Shown here: piece after piece, positions 24,914 to 33,762 of the stretch
How positions within the stretch are numbered: the first letter of the stretch is position 1
Layout of the letters: every line of letters begins with the position of its first letter
Notes under the pieces: model-generated
Databases searched by the model: none
Told to the model about the DNA's origin: nothing
What the model saw: the letters and a program-made list of their open reading frames with translations, nothing else
Made by a program: the position numbers and the translations under genes
Assembly: GCA_019638385.1 (NCBI GenBank)
Contig: JAHBTW010000002.1
Coordinates: forward strand, 310,001 to 374,000
DNA: 64,000 bases
Reading direction: 5' to 3'
Source of the DNA: Saprospiraceae bacterium
Lineage (GTDB): Bacteria > Bacteroidota > Bacteroidia > Chitinophagales > Saprospiraceae

Positions 24914-25285
24914 TCAAGGATTGATTTGCTCCATTTTCCCCCATTCTTGTCGCACCACCCCGGCCACTTCCTGCTCCATCCGCTTGAAGGTGTCCTGATT
25001 GCTCACATACACGATAAGCAGGAAAATCAGAGCACCAATAAACCCGAGCAGTACGCCGATACCCACGCCCAACGCTATGCCGATATTAGCTGTATTGACG
25101 CCGCCGGAGATTTTGTACCCTGCGGACGTGCGGGTGACCAACACCATGGATGCGCCGTTTTGCACCATCAGGGCATTGGGGTTCAAAGGGGGCGTTTTGA
25201 GCTTGTAGCGCGGAAAGGCCTCTTCGATAAGTCTTTTGAGTTCCTCTCTTGAAGGAGGGGATGGAAGGTGAAGGGTAATTGCCAT
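24914..25285 (-). CDS. Small single-pass membrane protein, unknown
   Basis: 123 residues from the ATG at 25285. N-terminal soluble part, MAITLHLPSPPSREELKRLI through PRYKLKTPPLNPNALMVQNG, then a strongly hydrophobic helix (about 66-94, around GVGIGVLLGFIGALIFLLIV) and a charged C-terminal tail (RMEQEVAGVVRQEWGKMEQ). Probably an inner-membrane protein; no family recognised. The open frame extends to 25459, but that extension has poor coding character and ATG 25285 precedes a plausible N-terminus. Between the CHAP gene (downstream) and the response regulator (192 bases upstream). Confidence 0.65.
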   Translation of the reverse strand: MAITLHLPSPPSREELKRLIEEAFPRYKLKTPPLNPNALMVQNGASMVLVTRTSAGYKISGGVNTANIGIALGVGIGVLLGFIGALIFLLIVYVSNQDTFKRMEQEVAGVVRQEWGKMEQINP

Positions 25286-25477
25286 TGTCTGCCTATCTTT
25301 ATGTTGTTTACTGTTGATAAGTTCTACTGCGATGGGATTTTGAACCCAACTGAGGTTTAGCCACCCAAGTGTAAAGTTGGGGGGTTTTAAGTTATACGGC
25401 AAATTATCACAAGCCTGCACCTCATTCGCTTGCACGAAATCATCATTTCTCTGCACCAAGAATGAGGACAGTCCGTC

Positions 25478-26215
25478 TTATTTCTTTGATTGGAGTAAAA
25501 TCTCCTCCAAGCCGGAGCGGTATTTGTCGCCAATTGGTATCCCACGTGAGCTTTGAGGGAAATAAAGACGATTGGCCTTAAGAGATTCCACCCGGCGGGT
25601 ATTGGCAATATAAGAGCGATGAACCCTGCGTATTTCCGGTTCCCGGAAAACGGCGCTCAAGTCGCTGATGCCTATGGAAATGGTGAAATGCTGCTTGTCG
25701 GCAAGAAAGACTTCTGCGTGGTGTTTTTTGCTTTGGATATAGAGTATGTCGCCTGCGATCACCTTGCGGTACTTGCCGGTCTTGTACTCGTGAAAAAAAT
25801 AACCCCCATTCAATTCGAGCAAATCGCGTGGTGCAGGTTTTTCGCTTTCATCGTCCAATAGTGCAAACTCCATAGCATCAACCAATTGGGGTTCTGTAAA
25901 AGGCTTCGGCAAATACGTCTCGCCGCTGCGTTTGATGCGTTGTTTGGTCAGGGGTTCGCGATCGTTGGTGAGAAATACGACCGGCACATTTCGGGTTTGG
26001 CGAATGATGGCGGCTGTTTGTATCCCGTCAAGGTCGCCGGGAAGGACGACATCACACAGCAGCAGGTCGGGTTGATGGGTGTCGGCCAAACCGATGGCTT
26101 GTTCGCCGTTACTTGCTATGCCCACCACTGCATAACCGGCATTGCGCGCAAAAACTGCCATTTCTGCGGCTTGCAGCGGATCATCCTCTATGATCAGAAT
26201 TTTGATTGTTGACAT
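25478..26215 (-). CDS. LytTR-family response regulator
   Basis: About 245 residues starting MSTIKILIIEDDPLQ. The receiver domain (1-120) has the acidic pair EDD, phospho-acceptor Asp55 in LLLCDVVLPGDLDG, Thr in VVFLTND and Lys in YLPKPF. The LytTR DNA-binding domain (about 140-235) has GDILYIQSKKHHAEVFL, RVHRSYIANTRRVES and the C-terminal IPIGDKYRSGLEE. It is directly downstream of the histidine kinase gene: an ATG at 26230 abuts the kinase stop codon (TAAATG), and the ATG at 26215 gives the canonical N-terminus. They form a two-component pair that probably binds LytTR-type direct repeats; targets are not visible here. Confidence 0.93.
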   Translation of the reverse strand: MSTIKILIIEDDPLQAAEMAVFARNAGYAVVGIASNGEQAIGLADTHQPDLLLCDVVLPGDLDGIQTAAIIRQTRNVPVVFLTNDREPLTKQRIKRSGETYLPKPFTEPQLVDAMEFALLDDESEKPAPRDLLELNGGYFFHEYKTGKYRKVIAGDILYIQSKKHHAEVFLADKQHFTISIGISDLSAVFREPEIRRVHRSYIANTRRVESLKANRLYFPQSSRGIPIGDKYRSGLEEILLQSKK

Positions 26216-26230
26216 AGTATTCCCATTCAT

Positions 26231-28066
26231 TTACACCAAAAACTCGAAGCGCGCACCGGGGTTGTTTTTCCAGGAGAGCGTGCCGCCGAGGCGCTGAGCA
26301 AACAACTGGGCCAATCTCAACCCAAATGAATTGCCTGCCTCCGGATTGAAGTCGGCCGGTAGCCCCCCGCCGTTGTCTTCCACCACCAACCGAAGCCGGT
26401 CGGTATGATGCAGGCTGACGGAAACCCGGGGCGAAACTCCTTCCGTGCCGGCGTATTTGCCGGCATTCACCACCAATTCATTGACGATGAGACCAATAGA
26501 CATCGCTTGCTCCATATCCATTTCCAAGGGCTGGAGATCTTTGACGATCTGCATCGGACTATGGGCGCCCAGCGCTTTGGAGAGGTTGTCAAGGATGGAT
26601 TCGAGGTACTCATGTACTTTCACCCGAGAAGCCGGCCGCTCCTCCTGCATGAGTTTTTGTTCTAAGAGCTTGATGGTTTCCACCCGGCGTTGCTCTTCCG
26701 ACAGAAGCCGGCGCGCTGCCGCATCGGTCGTTTGCGCGGAATGCAGGTTGAGCATAGCGCCCACGGTTTGCAGGTAGTTTTTGGTGCGGTGTTGGAGGTC
26801 GCCATACAATGTGCGCAGGGTGTCGTGTTGGGCCTCGATGGTCTTTTTTTGCCGGCGGGTTTTCCATAAAAAAAAGACAACCACGGCTGCCAGCAGTCCG
26901 ATAGCCGTGAGAATCAGCAGCAACCGACTGCGACGGCTCCGTTCCCGATTGAGGGCGAGTTGTTGTTCTGCAATTTGCCGTTGGTCTAATGCACGATCAT
27001 ATTCAGCTTCCAATGCAGCAATGGTCTGCGTTTTTTCAATGCCGAGCAGTTGTTCTTTCACTGCGGCTGCCTGCAGATGCGTTTGGTAAGCCTTTTCCCA
27101 TTCACCCTGCACGGCATACACATCGGCAAGGTCGGTGAGTGTACCCAATTTCAGATCAAAGAAAAGCGAATCGGAGCCGATGAGGGCGAGCGCTTTGTCA
27201 AAATGCGCTTCCGCTGCTTTAAAATTTTTCAATTTTTTTTCCAAAATTCCTTTGTTCATCGTCATGGCTATGACCTGACGGGGAATGCCGAGTTCTTCTG
27301 CAATAGCAGCGGCAGCATCGTAGTGGGACAAAGCCTGAGGTATCCGGTCGTTTTCCTCGTTGAATATGGCCAGATTGAGCAAAGCGAAAAACCGGTGATA
27401 CGGCTTCAGCAAGGCTAAGTTTTTTTCTCCGATGCTGAAATAATACCCAGCGGAATCCTTCACGCCGAGCCGGTCGTAGGTGGGGGCGAGATTCACCGCA
27501 ATTTGGGTAAAAGAAGAGGTGTCTTTTAGCCTTGAAAAGTAACCAAATACAGCGCAGTAATCATCTGCCGCTGCTCGCAGTATATTGGTACGCATTAGCG
27601 CACTGGCTTTGTTGTTCAATGTTTTGTAATATCCAAGGGAATCGCCGGCTTCCAAAAATTGCAGCCCCGCCTTAACGAAATACCATACGGCTGAGTCTGC
27701 TTCTCCAACGGTAAAGTAATATCCTCCCAACTGCCCCAGAAACATGCCGAGATACCCCGCATCAGAGTGACTTTCTGCCAACTTTCGGCCCTCCCGCGCC
27801 CAAACACGGCACAGTGAATCCTGCCCTGTGAGTTGACTCGCTTTTGACAATAAAAACAGGCTTTTCATCTCCCCCGGCACATATCCGGCTTTGCGGGCTG
27901 CCGCCAATTCCACTGCGGCTATCCTTTGAGCGCTATCGGGGATTGTTTCCACGATCGCTTCGGCTTGTTCCAGTCTGGCATCAATTTGTTTTTCCTGCTG
28001 TTGGGCAAATACCGGGATTGCGGCAAAAGTCATACCGAATAGTAGCAGGGATTTTCTGAGCGGCAT
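26231..28066 (-). CDS. TPR sensor histidine kinase of the HisKA_2 type
   Basis: 611 residues. A signal peptide (MPLRKSLLLFGMTFAAIPVF) precedes a periplasmic TPR-like helical sensor region (about 25-360), with repeats such as FKAAEAHFDKALALIGSDS and GEWEKAYQTHLQAAAVKEQL. One membrane helix (about 380-401) follows. The cytoplasmic HisKA_2 dimerisation domain has His426 in GDLQHRTKNYLQTVGAML, then the HATPase domain with N-box GLIVNELVVNAGKYA, G1 VEDNGGGLPADF and GLRLAQLFAQRLGGTLS. It autophosphorylates and should pass phosphate to the adjacent LytTR regulator, immediately downstream. The ligand is unknown. An exact TACATTTG promoter lies 30-40 bases upstream. Confidence 0.93.
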   Translation of the reverse strand: MPLRKSLLLFGMTFAAIPVFAQQQEKQIDARLEQAEAIVETIPDSAQRIAAVELAAARKAGYVPGEMKSLFLLSKASQLTGQDSLCRVWAREGRKLAESHSDAGYLGMFLGQLGGYYFTVGEADSAVWYFVKAGLQFLEAGDSLGYYKTLNNKASALMRTNILRAAADDYCAVFGYFSRLKDTSSFTQIAVNLAPTYDRLGVKDSAGYYFSIGEKNLALLKPYHRFFALLNLAIFNEENDRIPQALSHYDAAAAIAEELGIPRQVIAMTMNKGILEKKLKNFKAAEAHFDKALALIGSDSLFFDLKLGTLTDLADVYAVQGEWEKAYQTHLQAAAVKEQLLGIEKTQTIAALEAEYDRALDQRQIAEQQLALNRERSRRSRLLLILTAIGLLAAVVVFFLWKTRRQKKTIEAQHDTLRTLYGDLQHRTKNYLQTVGAMLNLHSAQTTDAAARRLLSEEQRRVETIKLLEQKLMQEERPASRVKVHEYLESILDNLSKALGAHSPMQIVKDLQPLEMDMEQAMSIGLIVNELVVNAGKYAGTEGVSPRVSVSLHHTDRLRLVVEDNGGGLPADFNPEAGNSFGLRLAQLFAQRLGGTLSWKNNPGARFEFLV

Positions 28067-28097
28067 AGGTTTTTATTTTTGCATGGTGCTATGGGCA

Positions 28098-28124
28098 CAA
28101 ATGTAATGAATAGTAAATCCACAA
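28098..28124 (-). promoter_or_regulatory. Promoter of the histidine kinase-response regulator operon
   Basis: On the minus strand TTG (28124-28122), 16 bases, TACATTTG (28105-28098), with the kinase ATG 31 bases further on. Confidence 0.6.
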
Positions 28125-28187
28125 CCATCGTCTTTTTATCGCTCCTAAACCTGCCGCAACTTTTTATTTTATTTTTCGCCCCTCGCA

Positions 28188-28216
28188 TTGTCGTTATCAA
28201 GAAACATATATCTTTG
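28188..28216 (+). promoter_or_regulatory. Promoter of tRNA-Leu
   Basis: TTG (28188-28190), 18 bases, TATCTTTG (28209-28216): an exact Bacteroidota promoter 57 bases before the mature tRNA 5' end. Confidence 0.72.
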
Positions 28217-28273
28217 CCGAACTTTTTTGAAACCCTCTACGGTTCAACGGACGCAAAGGCGTCCACATACTCT

Positions 28274-28357
28274 GCCCAGATGGTGAAATTGGTAGACACG
28301 CTACTTTGAGGGGGTAGTGCTCGCAAGGGTGTGCAGGTTCGAATCCTGTTCTGGGCA
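28274..28357 (+). tRNA. tRNA-Leu (anticodon GAG)
   Basis: 84 nt. Acceptor stem GCCCAGA pairs with TCTGGGC. D arm GTG...CAC with the loop AAATTGGTAGA. Anticodon stem CTACT/GGTAG (one U-G pair), loop TTGAGGG and anticodon GAG at 28308-28310. A long class II variable arm (TGCTCGCAAGGGTGT) marks Leu. T arm GCAGG-TTCGAAT-CCTGT. Discriminator A at 28357 followed by CCG, so CCA is not encoded and must be added. Confidence 0.96.
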
Positions 28358-28362
28358 CCGGC

Positions 28363-28393
28363 AAAAAGCCGTTCCAATTGGAACGGCTTTTTT
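28363..28393. terminator. Bidirectional terminator between tRNA-Leu and the PKD gene
   Basis: A perfect palindrome AGCCGTTCCAATTGGAACGG plus CT, flanked by A5 on the left and T6 on the right, so it works on both strands. It ends the tRNA transcript rightward and the 1747-aa gene leftward. Confidence 0.88.
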
Positions 28394-28433
28394 GTTTCCT
28401 ATATCGCCGAGCTTCCGTCGTCCGAGGCGGACA

Positions 28434-31400
28434 TCAACTCTTTATCACTTTCCTCGCCGCCCGGCCCTCCGGCGTTTGCAATACCACCCAATAGACACCG
28501 GCCGGCAAATCGCCCATATATACAGTTGTTTGCGTTGCGGCGGCGTCAGCGGGCCAGGGCCATTGCCGGAGTATGCTGCCCCGCGCGTCTATCAACAACA
28601 GGCGAGCCTCCCGGCCGGGCAGGTTTTCCGCTGTTACGGTCAAATTATCTTTCACCGGGTTGGGCGCTACCGAGAAGCGCAGGCGCTCCGCCGGTTCATT
28701 CACCGATACCGGCCCTACAATGATGTTCTGGCAAATTGTATCTGCTCCGCAGGCATTGCCGGCAATAAGACATACCTGATAGGCCCCGTTTTGAGGATAC
28801 AAATGCAACGGATTCTGATCGGTGGAGATGGTGCCGTCGCCGAAGTTCCACAACCACTGTGTAGGATTGTTGGAGGACGCATCTGAAAACAACAACAACT
28901 GCCCCAGCGTAGAAACAGAAAATGCAGCCGTCGGCGCCACACAGTTGATCGTAACGGTATCGCAAAAAACGTTGGAACCGCAGATGCTGGACGCTTGCAG
29001 GCACACAATGTACTCGCCCGGCGCAGCGTAAGTGTGTTCCGGGTTTTGTTGCATGGAGGTGTTGCCGTCGCCGAAGCTCCACAGCCATTGCGTCGGCGCG
29101 TTGCCGGAGCTTTCCGCAAAATCCACTTGCAAGCCGTTCACCGAAAAGCTGAACAGGGGTTGCGGGGCCGGGCAGGTCACCGTTACGCTTTGGCATATTT
29201 GCACGCCCGTGCCGCATATACTCGACGCAGCGAGGCATATCTGGTAAGTACCCGGCGCGGCGTAGGTCACCTGCGGGTTCTGTTGGGTAGAAGTGGTTCC
29301 GTTGCCGAAATTCCAACTCCAGGCCGTCGGCGTACCGGTACTTTGATCGGTCAGCGTCACGGTGAGGCTACTGACCTGACGGCTGAATGCCGAGACCGGC
29401 GGCGCACAACTCACCGTCACGCTCTGGCAAATCTGCTGTCCCGTGCCGCATATACTCTGCGCTAAGAAACATATCTGATAAGTACCCGGCGCAGCATAAG
29501 TCACCTGCGGATTCTGTTGGAGGGAGGTCGTCCCGTTGCCGAAATTCCAACTCCAGGCCATCGGCGAGCCGGTACTTTGGTCGGTAAGGGTCACCGTCAA
29601 GCCGTTGATTTGAAAACTAAAAGCCGAGACCGGCGGGGCGCAATTGGCTATTATGTCTTGGCACACCTGCGCACCCGTGCCGCAGATACTGTTGGCCGTA
29701 AGGCATACCACATACGGCCCTGGTAGGGGAAGATTCAATTGCGGATTTTGAAGATCCGACACCTCTTCTCCATTAACGGTCCAACTCCAGCCGGTCGGTG
29801 CGCCGGTGCTTTGATCCGTCAGGGTTATCGTGAGGCCGTTGGCTTGAAGCGTAAAGGCAGCAACCGGCGCTGCACAACTCACCGTCACGCTCTGGCACAT
29901 CTGCACGCCCGTGCCGCATATACTCGACGCAACGAGGCATATCTGGTAGGTACCCGGCGCGGCGTAGGTCACCTGCGGGTTCTGCTGGGTGGAAGTGGTT
30001 CCGTTGCCGAAATCCCAACTCCAAGCCGTCGGCATGCCGGTACTTTGATCGGTCAGCGTCACGGTGAGACTGTTCACCTGACGGCTGAATGCCGAGGCCG
30101 GCGGCGCGCAACTCACGGTTACGCTTTGGCAAACCTGCACCCCCGTACCGCAGATACTCGACGCTTCGAGGCATATTTCATACGTGCCCGGCGCGGCGTA
30201 GGTCAACTGCGGATTTTGTTGTGTGGAAGTAGTTCCGTTATCGAAATCCCAGTTCCAGGCCGTCGGCGCGCCGGTACTTTGATCGGTTAGCGTTACCGTC
30301 AGGCCGTTGGCTTGAAGGCTGAAAGCTGCAACCGGCGGCGCGCAACTCACCGTCACGTTTTGGCAAACCTGCTGCCCCGTACCGCACAGGCTCGACGCTT
30401 CGAGGCATATCTCATACGTGCCGGGTATCGTATAGGTCACCTGCGGATTTTGGACAGTGGAAGTATTGCCGTTGCCGAGCGTCCAATTCCAAGCCGTCGG
30501 TGCGCCCGTGCTCAGGTCGGTCAGCGTTACGCTGAGGCCGTTTATTTGAACACTAAAGGCAGCGGCCGGCGAGGCGCAACTCACCGTCACGTTTTGGCAA
30601 ACCTGCTGCCCCGTACCGCAAATACTCGCCGTTTGAAGGCATATTTCATAAGTGCCCGGCGCCGTATAGGTCACTTGCGGGTTCTGGGCAGTGGAAGTAT
30701 CTCCGTTGTCGAGTGTCCAGTTCCAGGTGGTTGGGCCGCCTGTGCTTTGGTCGGTCAGCGTCACCGTCAGGCCGTTGGTTTCAAAACTAAATGCCGAGGC
30801 CGGCGGCGCGCACCCCACCGTCACGTTTTGGCAAAACTGGGTTCCCGTGCCGCACACGCTCGCTGCTTGCAGACATATTTGGTAAGAACCGGGCGCAGCA
30901 AACGTCACCTGCGGGTTTTGCAGGTTGGAAGAATTTCCATTGCTGAATGTCCAGTTCCATTGCGTCGCCCCGCCGGCGCTCAGGTCAGTTAATAAAACGG
31001 TCAGACCGTTCGATTGAAAACTAAATCCCGATGCGGGCGGCGCACAATTTACGGTCACGTTCAAACACACTTGCTGCCCCGTACCGCACAGGCTCGCCGC
31101 TTGCAGGCATATTTGGTAAGTGCCCGGCGCGGCGTAGGTCACTTGCGGGTTTTGTTGGGTAGAGGTGGTTCCGTTGCCGAAACTCCAATTCCATTGCATC
31201 GGTGCGCCGACGCTCAGGTCGGTCAATGAAACGGAGAGGCCGTTGGTTTGAAAACTAAACCCGGTAGCCGGCGGCGCGCATCCTACCACCAATGTTTGGC
31301 ACACTTCCGTAGAGCCGCAACCATTGCCCACCTGCAAACAAACTTCATAAGAACCGGGCGCAGCGTAGGTATGCACCGGATTGGTCTGGCCGGAAGTAGC

Positions 31401-33677
31401 CCCGTCGCCGAAAGACCAAAACCAGGTATTGGGATTTCCAATGGAAATATCGGTTAGCGAAACGGTCAGGCTGTTGATCTGCGCGCTGTATCCGGCAGTA
31501 GGCGCCACACAATTGACGGTAATAGAATCGCACACCGTCACGGCGCCGCAGGCATTGGTCACCGTGAGGCATACCTCGTAAGTGCCGGGCACTGCGTAGG
31601 TGTGGCCGGGGTTTTGCATAGAAGAGGTTTGGCCGTTGCCGAAATCCCATTGCCACTGGAGCGCAGGCAAAGAGGCAATCCCGGTAAAAGCAACTGATAA
31701 GTTCGTGATGGTAGCCTGGTATCCCACCTGCCCCGGCGAGCACCCCGCCTGCACCAAAGAACAGTATTGCCCGAAGCCGCAACCGTTCAGGACGCTCAGG
31801 CACACCAAATATGTACCCGCCACCGGATAGGTGTGCTGCGGGTTTTGCTCATTGGAAGTGATTCCGTCGCCGAAATTCCATTGCCATTGCGTCGGCAGGT
31901 TGGTGGTTTCGTCTGTAAAATTCAAAGTCAACCCGGCAGGACCGGAGTTGAAAAAGGAAAAATCGGGCACAGGCGGCGCGCAACTCACGTTTACGGAAGT
32001 ACAATAAAAACCGTTTCCGCAAATACCCGTCACGTTGAGGCAAACCTGATATATGCCCGGCGCGGCATAGGTGTGGTTGGGGTTTTGCAAAGTAGAGGTG
32101 GTTCCGTCACCGAAATTCCAAAGCCATTGCGTAGCGCCTACGGTACTCTGATCGTTGAACGCGGCATTCAATCCGTTTACAGAGTGCCCAAAATTGATGG
32201 AGAGCACGCAATTGGAAGCCTCCTGCACCACCAAGGTTTGATTGACGGCGGGGTTTATAATTTTATCTACTACGCCGGAGGGCCATCGCACGATGAGGCT
32301 GTCAATACCGTTGGAAGCGCCCAACCCGAAATGGCGGGTAAAGGTGCTCATGATGCCGTAGCTCTCGCCGCTGCGCACCTCGCGAATTTGTTTGCCCCAT
32401 ATCCCGTACAATTCCAGTCGGGCGCCGATACCGTTGATGTTGGAGGCCGTGCCGCGCAAGCGCACTTTAAAATAGTTACTGCCGGCATTGGCGTTCAGCA
32501 GCAGTTTGTCGGGTACCGCGCCGGGGGTATTGTATCCCGAACCGAAGCTCGCGTATATGTCTATATAGCCGTCGTTATCGAGGTCGCCGGTAGTGGCGCT
32601 GTGAATGCGCAGGCCGCCGAGGTTGAATGCGTTGGTCACATTGGTAAAGGTGCCGTCGCCGTTGTTGTGAAACAGAAGATGCGTGGCGCCGAGGGAGGTG
32701 TAGAGCATGTCCACGAACCCGTCGTTGTCGAAGTCTTCAAATTTGACCTGCAAGCCGAGGCCGGCGGTATTGAGGGCGGGCAACATACCGCTCTGTGCCG
32801 TCACATCGGTAAACTGCCCGAAGCTGTTGTTGAGATAGAGCCGGCTGATTCCCTCGTGGTCAATGATGAAGCAGTCGAGGTCGCCGTCGTTGTCAATATC
32901 GGCAAAATCGGTGGCCCAGGATTGGGCAAACGGGCGCAGGCCCGCCGCTTCAGCCACTTCGGTGAAGGTGCCGTTGCCGTTGTTGCGAAACAGGAGGTTG
33001 AGCCGGCGACCGTCGAGCGGGTTGGACACACCGCCTCGGCACTTGGAGATGTAGAGGTCGAGTTTGCCGTCGTTGTTGTAGTCAATCCATACGGAGCCGT
33101 AATTGCCGGAGTTGTCGGAAGGGATGGTGGATACGGGATTGATGAGGTTGTAATCCACGACGAAACCTCCGTTGCCGGTGTTGCGCATTGGTACGCTGAG
33201 GCCGAGGTCGTGGCAGGCGAATATATCGGCGAGGCCGTCGAGGTTGATGTCGGCAAAATTGGCCCCTTGCAGAAAGATAGATGGCGCGGTGAGGTTGGTA
33301 ATGGAATAGGTGGAGCCGGTGTTGTCGGCGCGGATGAGCTTAAGCCCGTTGTTGGCGCCGCCGGTGAAGATGTCGTTGTAGTTGTTGCGATCCACATCGG
33401 CTACGCAGAGGCCCCATTGCGTGCCCTGCAACTGTCCCACGAAGTAGTTGGAAAAATTGCCGTTGCTCGCCTGATAGGCAATGTAGAGATTGCGGGCCGA
33501 ATCGAGGCGGATGATGTCGTCCAAGCCGTCGTTGTTCATATCGGCAATGCCCATAGCGGCGCCGCTGCGAACGTTGGGATTGGCTAAGCGATTGGAATCA
33601 TCGGTAAAGGTGACCTGGCCGGAAATCGGCTGTGCTGCACACACCAGCAGCAGGAGCGCTGTGTAGAAGTTTTTCAT
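28434..33677 (-). CDS. T9SS surface protein: VCBS/FG-GAP repeats, UnbV-like domain, 15 PKD domains
   Basis: 1747 residues from the ATG at 33677, which starts a signal peptide (MKNFYTALLLLVCAAQPISG). The N-terminal part is a propeller-like set of FG-GAP/VCBS calcium-loop repeats: DMNNDGLDDIIRL, DINLDGLADIFA, DYNNDGKLDLYIS, DIDNDGDLDCFI, DFDNDGFVDMLY, DLDNDGYIDIYA. An ASPIC/UnbV-like domain follows (YFKVRLRG...GIGARLELYG...IVRWPSG). Then 15 PKD domains of about 78 residues, each with a WNFGDGTTS-like turn and a CL.A.S.CG end. The last 80 residues (VAPNPVKDNLTV...AGVYWVVLQ...KVIKS) are a type A T9SS sorting domain. Probably a cell-surface adhesin. It shares the bidirectional terminator with tRNA-Leu. 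Confidence 0.93.
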   Translation of the reverse strand: MKNFYTALLLLVCAAQPISGQVTFTDDSNRLANPNVRSGAAMGIADMNNDGLDDIIRLDSARNLYIAYQASNGNFSNYFVGQLQGTQWGLCVADVDRNNYNDIFTGGANNGLKLIRADNTGSTYSITNLTAPSIFLQGANFADINLDGLADIFACHDLGLSVPMRNTGNGGFVVDYNLINPVSTIPSDNSGNYGSVWIDYNNDGKLDLYISKCRGGVSNPLDGRRLNLLFRNNGNGTFTEVAEAAGLRPFAQSWATDFADIDNDGDLDCFIIDHEGISRLYLNNSFGQFTDVTAQSGMLPALNTAGLGLQVKFEDFDNDGFVDMLYTSLGATHLLFHNNGDGTFTNVTNAFNLGGLRIHSATTGDLDNDGYIDIYASFGSGYNTPGAVPDKLLLNANAGSNYFKVRLRGTASNINGIGARLELYGIWGKQIREVRSGESYGIMSTFTRHFGLGASNGIDSLIVRWPSGVVDKIINPAVNQTLVVQEASNCVLSINFGHSVNGLNAAFNDQSTVGATQWLWNFGDGTTSTLQNPNHTYAAPGIYQVCLNVTGICGNGFYCTSVNVSCAPPVPDFSFFNSGPAGLTLNFTDETTNLPTQWQWNFGDGITSNEQNPQHTYPVAGTYLVCLSVLNGCGFGQYCSLVQAGCSPGQVGYQATITNLSVAFTGIASLPALQWQWDFGNGQTSSMQNPGHTYAVPGTYEVCLTVTNACGAVTVCDSITVNCVAPTAGYSAQINSLTVSLTDISIGNPNTWFWSFGDGATSGQTNPVHTYAAPGSYEVCLQVGNGCGSTEVCQTLVVGCAPPATGFSFQTNGLSVSLTDLSVGAPMQWNWSFGNGTTSTQQNPQVTYAAPGTYQICLQAASLCGTGQQVCLNVTVNCAPPASGFSFQSNGLTVLLTDLSAGGATQWNWTFSNGNSSNLQNPQVTFAAPGSYQICLQAASVCGTGTQFCQNVTVGCAPPASAFSFETNGLTVTLTDQSTGGPTTWNWTLDNGDTSTAQNPQVTYTAPGTYEICLQTASICGTGQQVCQNVTVSCASPAAAFSVQINGLSVTLTDLSTGAPTAWNWTLGNGNTSTVQNPQVTYTIPGTYEICLEASSLCGTGQQVCQNVTVSCAPPVAAFSLQANGLTVTLTDQSTGAPTAWNWDFDNGTTSTQQNPQLTYAAPGTYEICLEASSICGTGVQVCQSVTVSCAPPASAFSRQVNSLTVTLTDQSTGMPTAWSWDFGNGTTSTQQNPQVTYAAPGTYQICLVASSICGTGVQMCQSVTVSCAAPVAAFTLQANGLTITLTDQSTGAPTGWSWTVNGEEVSDLQNPQLNLPLPGPYVVCLTANSICGTGAQVCQDIIANCAPPVSAFSFQINGLTVTLTDQSTGSPMAWSWNFGNGTTSLQQNPQVTYAAPGTYQICFLAQSICGTGQQICQSVTVSCAPPVSAFSRQVSSLTVTLTDQSTGTPTAWSWNFGNGTTSTQQNPQVTYAAPGTYQICLAASSICGTGVQICQSVTVTCPAPQPLFSFSVNGLQVDFAESSGNAPTQWLWSFGDGNTSMQQNPEHTYAAPGEYIVCLQASSICGSNVFCDTVTINCVAPTAAFSVSTLGQLLLFSDASSNNPTQWLWNFGDGTISTDQNPLHLYPQNGAYQVCLIAGNACGADTICQNIIVGPVSVNEPAERLRFSVAPNPVKDNLTVTAENLPGREARLLLIDARGSILRQWPWPADAAATQTTVYMGDLPAGVYWVVLQTPEGRAARKVIKS
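28715..32205 (-). repeat. Array of 15 PKD-coding repeats (about 233 bp each)
   Basis: Units run from the one beginning INFGHSVNGLNAAF (about 32205) to the one ending ADTICQNIIV (about 28715). The central units (about 29160-31050) are the most alike, for example repeated NGLTVTLTDQSTG and QNPQVTYAAPGTYQICL, suggesting recent unit duplication or homogenisation. The outer units are more divergent. Confidence 0.85.
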
Positions 33678-33762
33678 TGCGGGATCATGATTTGGTTTGC
33701 GTTGCGAAATAACGAAAAATCCCGGTTGATTTCTCAACTTTGCCGGCCTCAAACAAAAAATA

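Noticed and set aside
25361-25394. A weak stem-loop CCACCCAA...TTGGGGGG with TTTT near 25390 as a terminator
   Set aside because: The stem has a mismatch, the T-run faces away from the genes here, and no rightward transcript is expected.
25286-25459. A 58-residue N-terminal extension of the 123-aa membrane protein
   Set aside because: Composition is not protein-like, it lacks a domain, and an ATG at 25285 begins a sensible N-terminus.
31767-33587. A 606-codon plus-strand frame opposite the VCBS/FG-GAP region
   Set aside because: Its repeated Val/Gly/Glu/Ala composition is the reverse complement of the calcium-loop repeats. The minus-strand frame has a signal peptide, domains and CTD.
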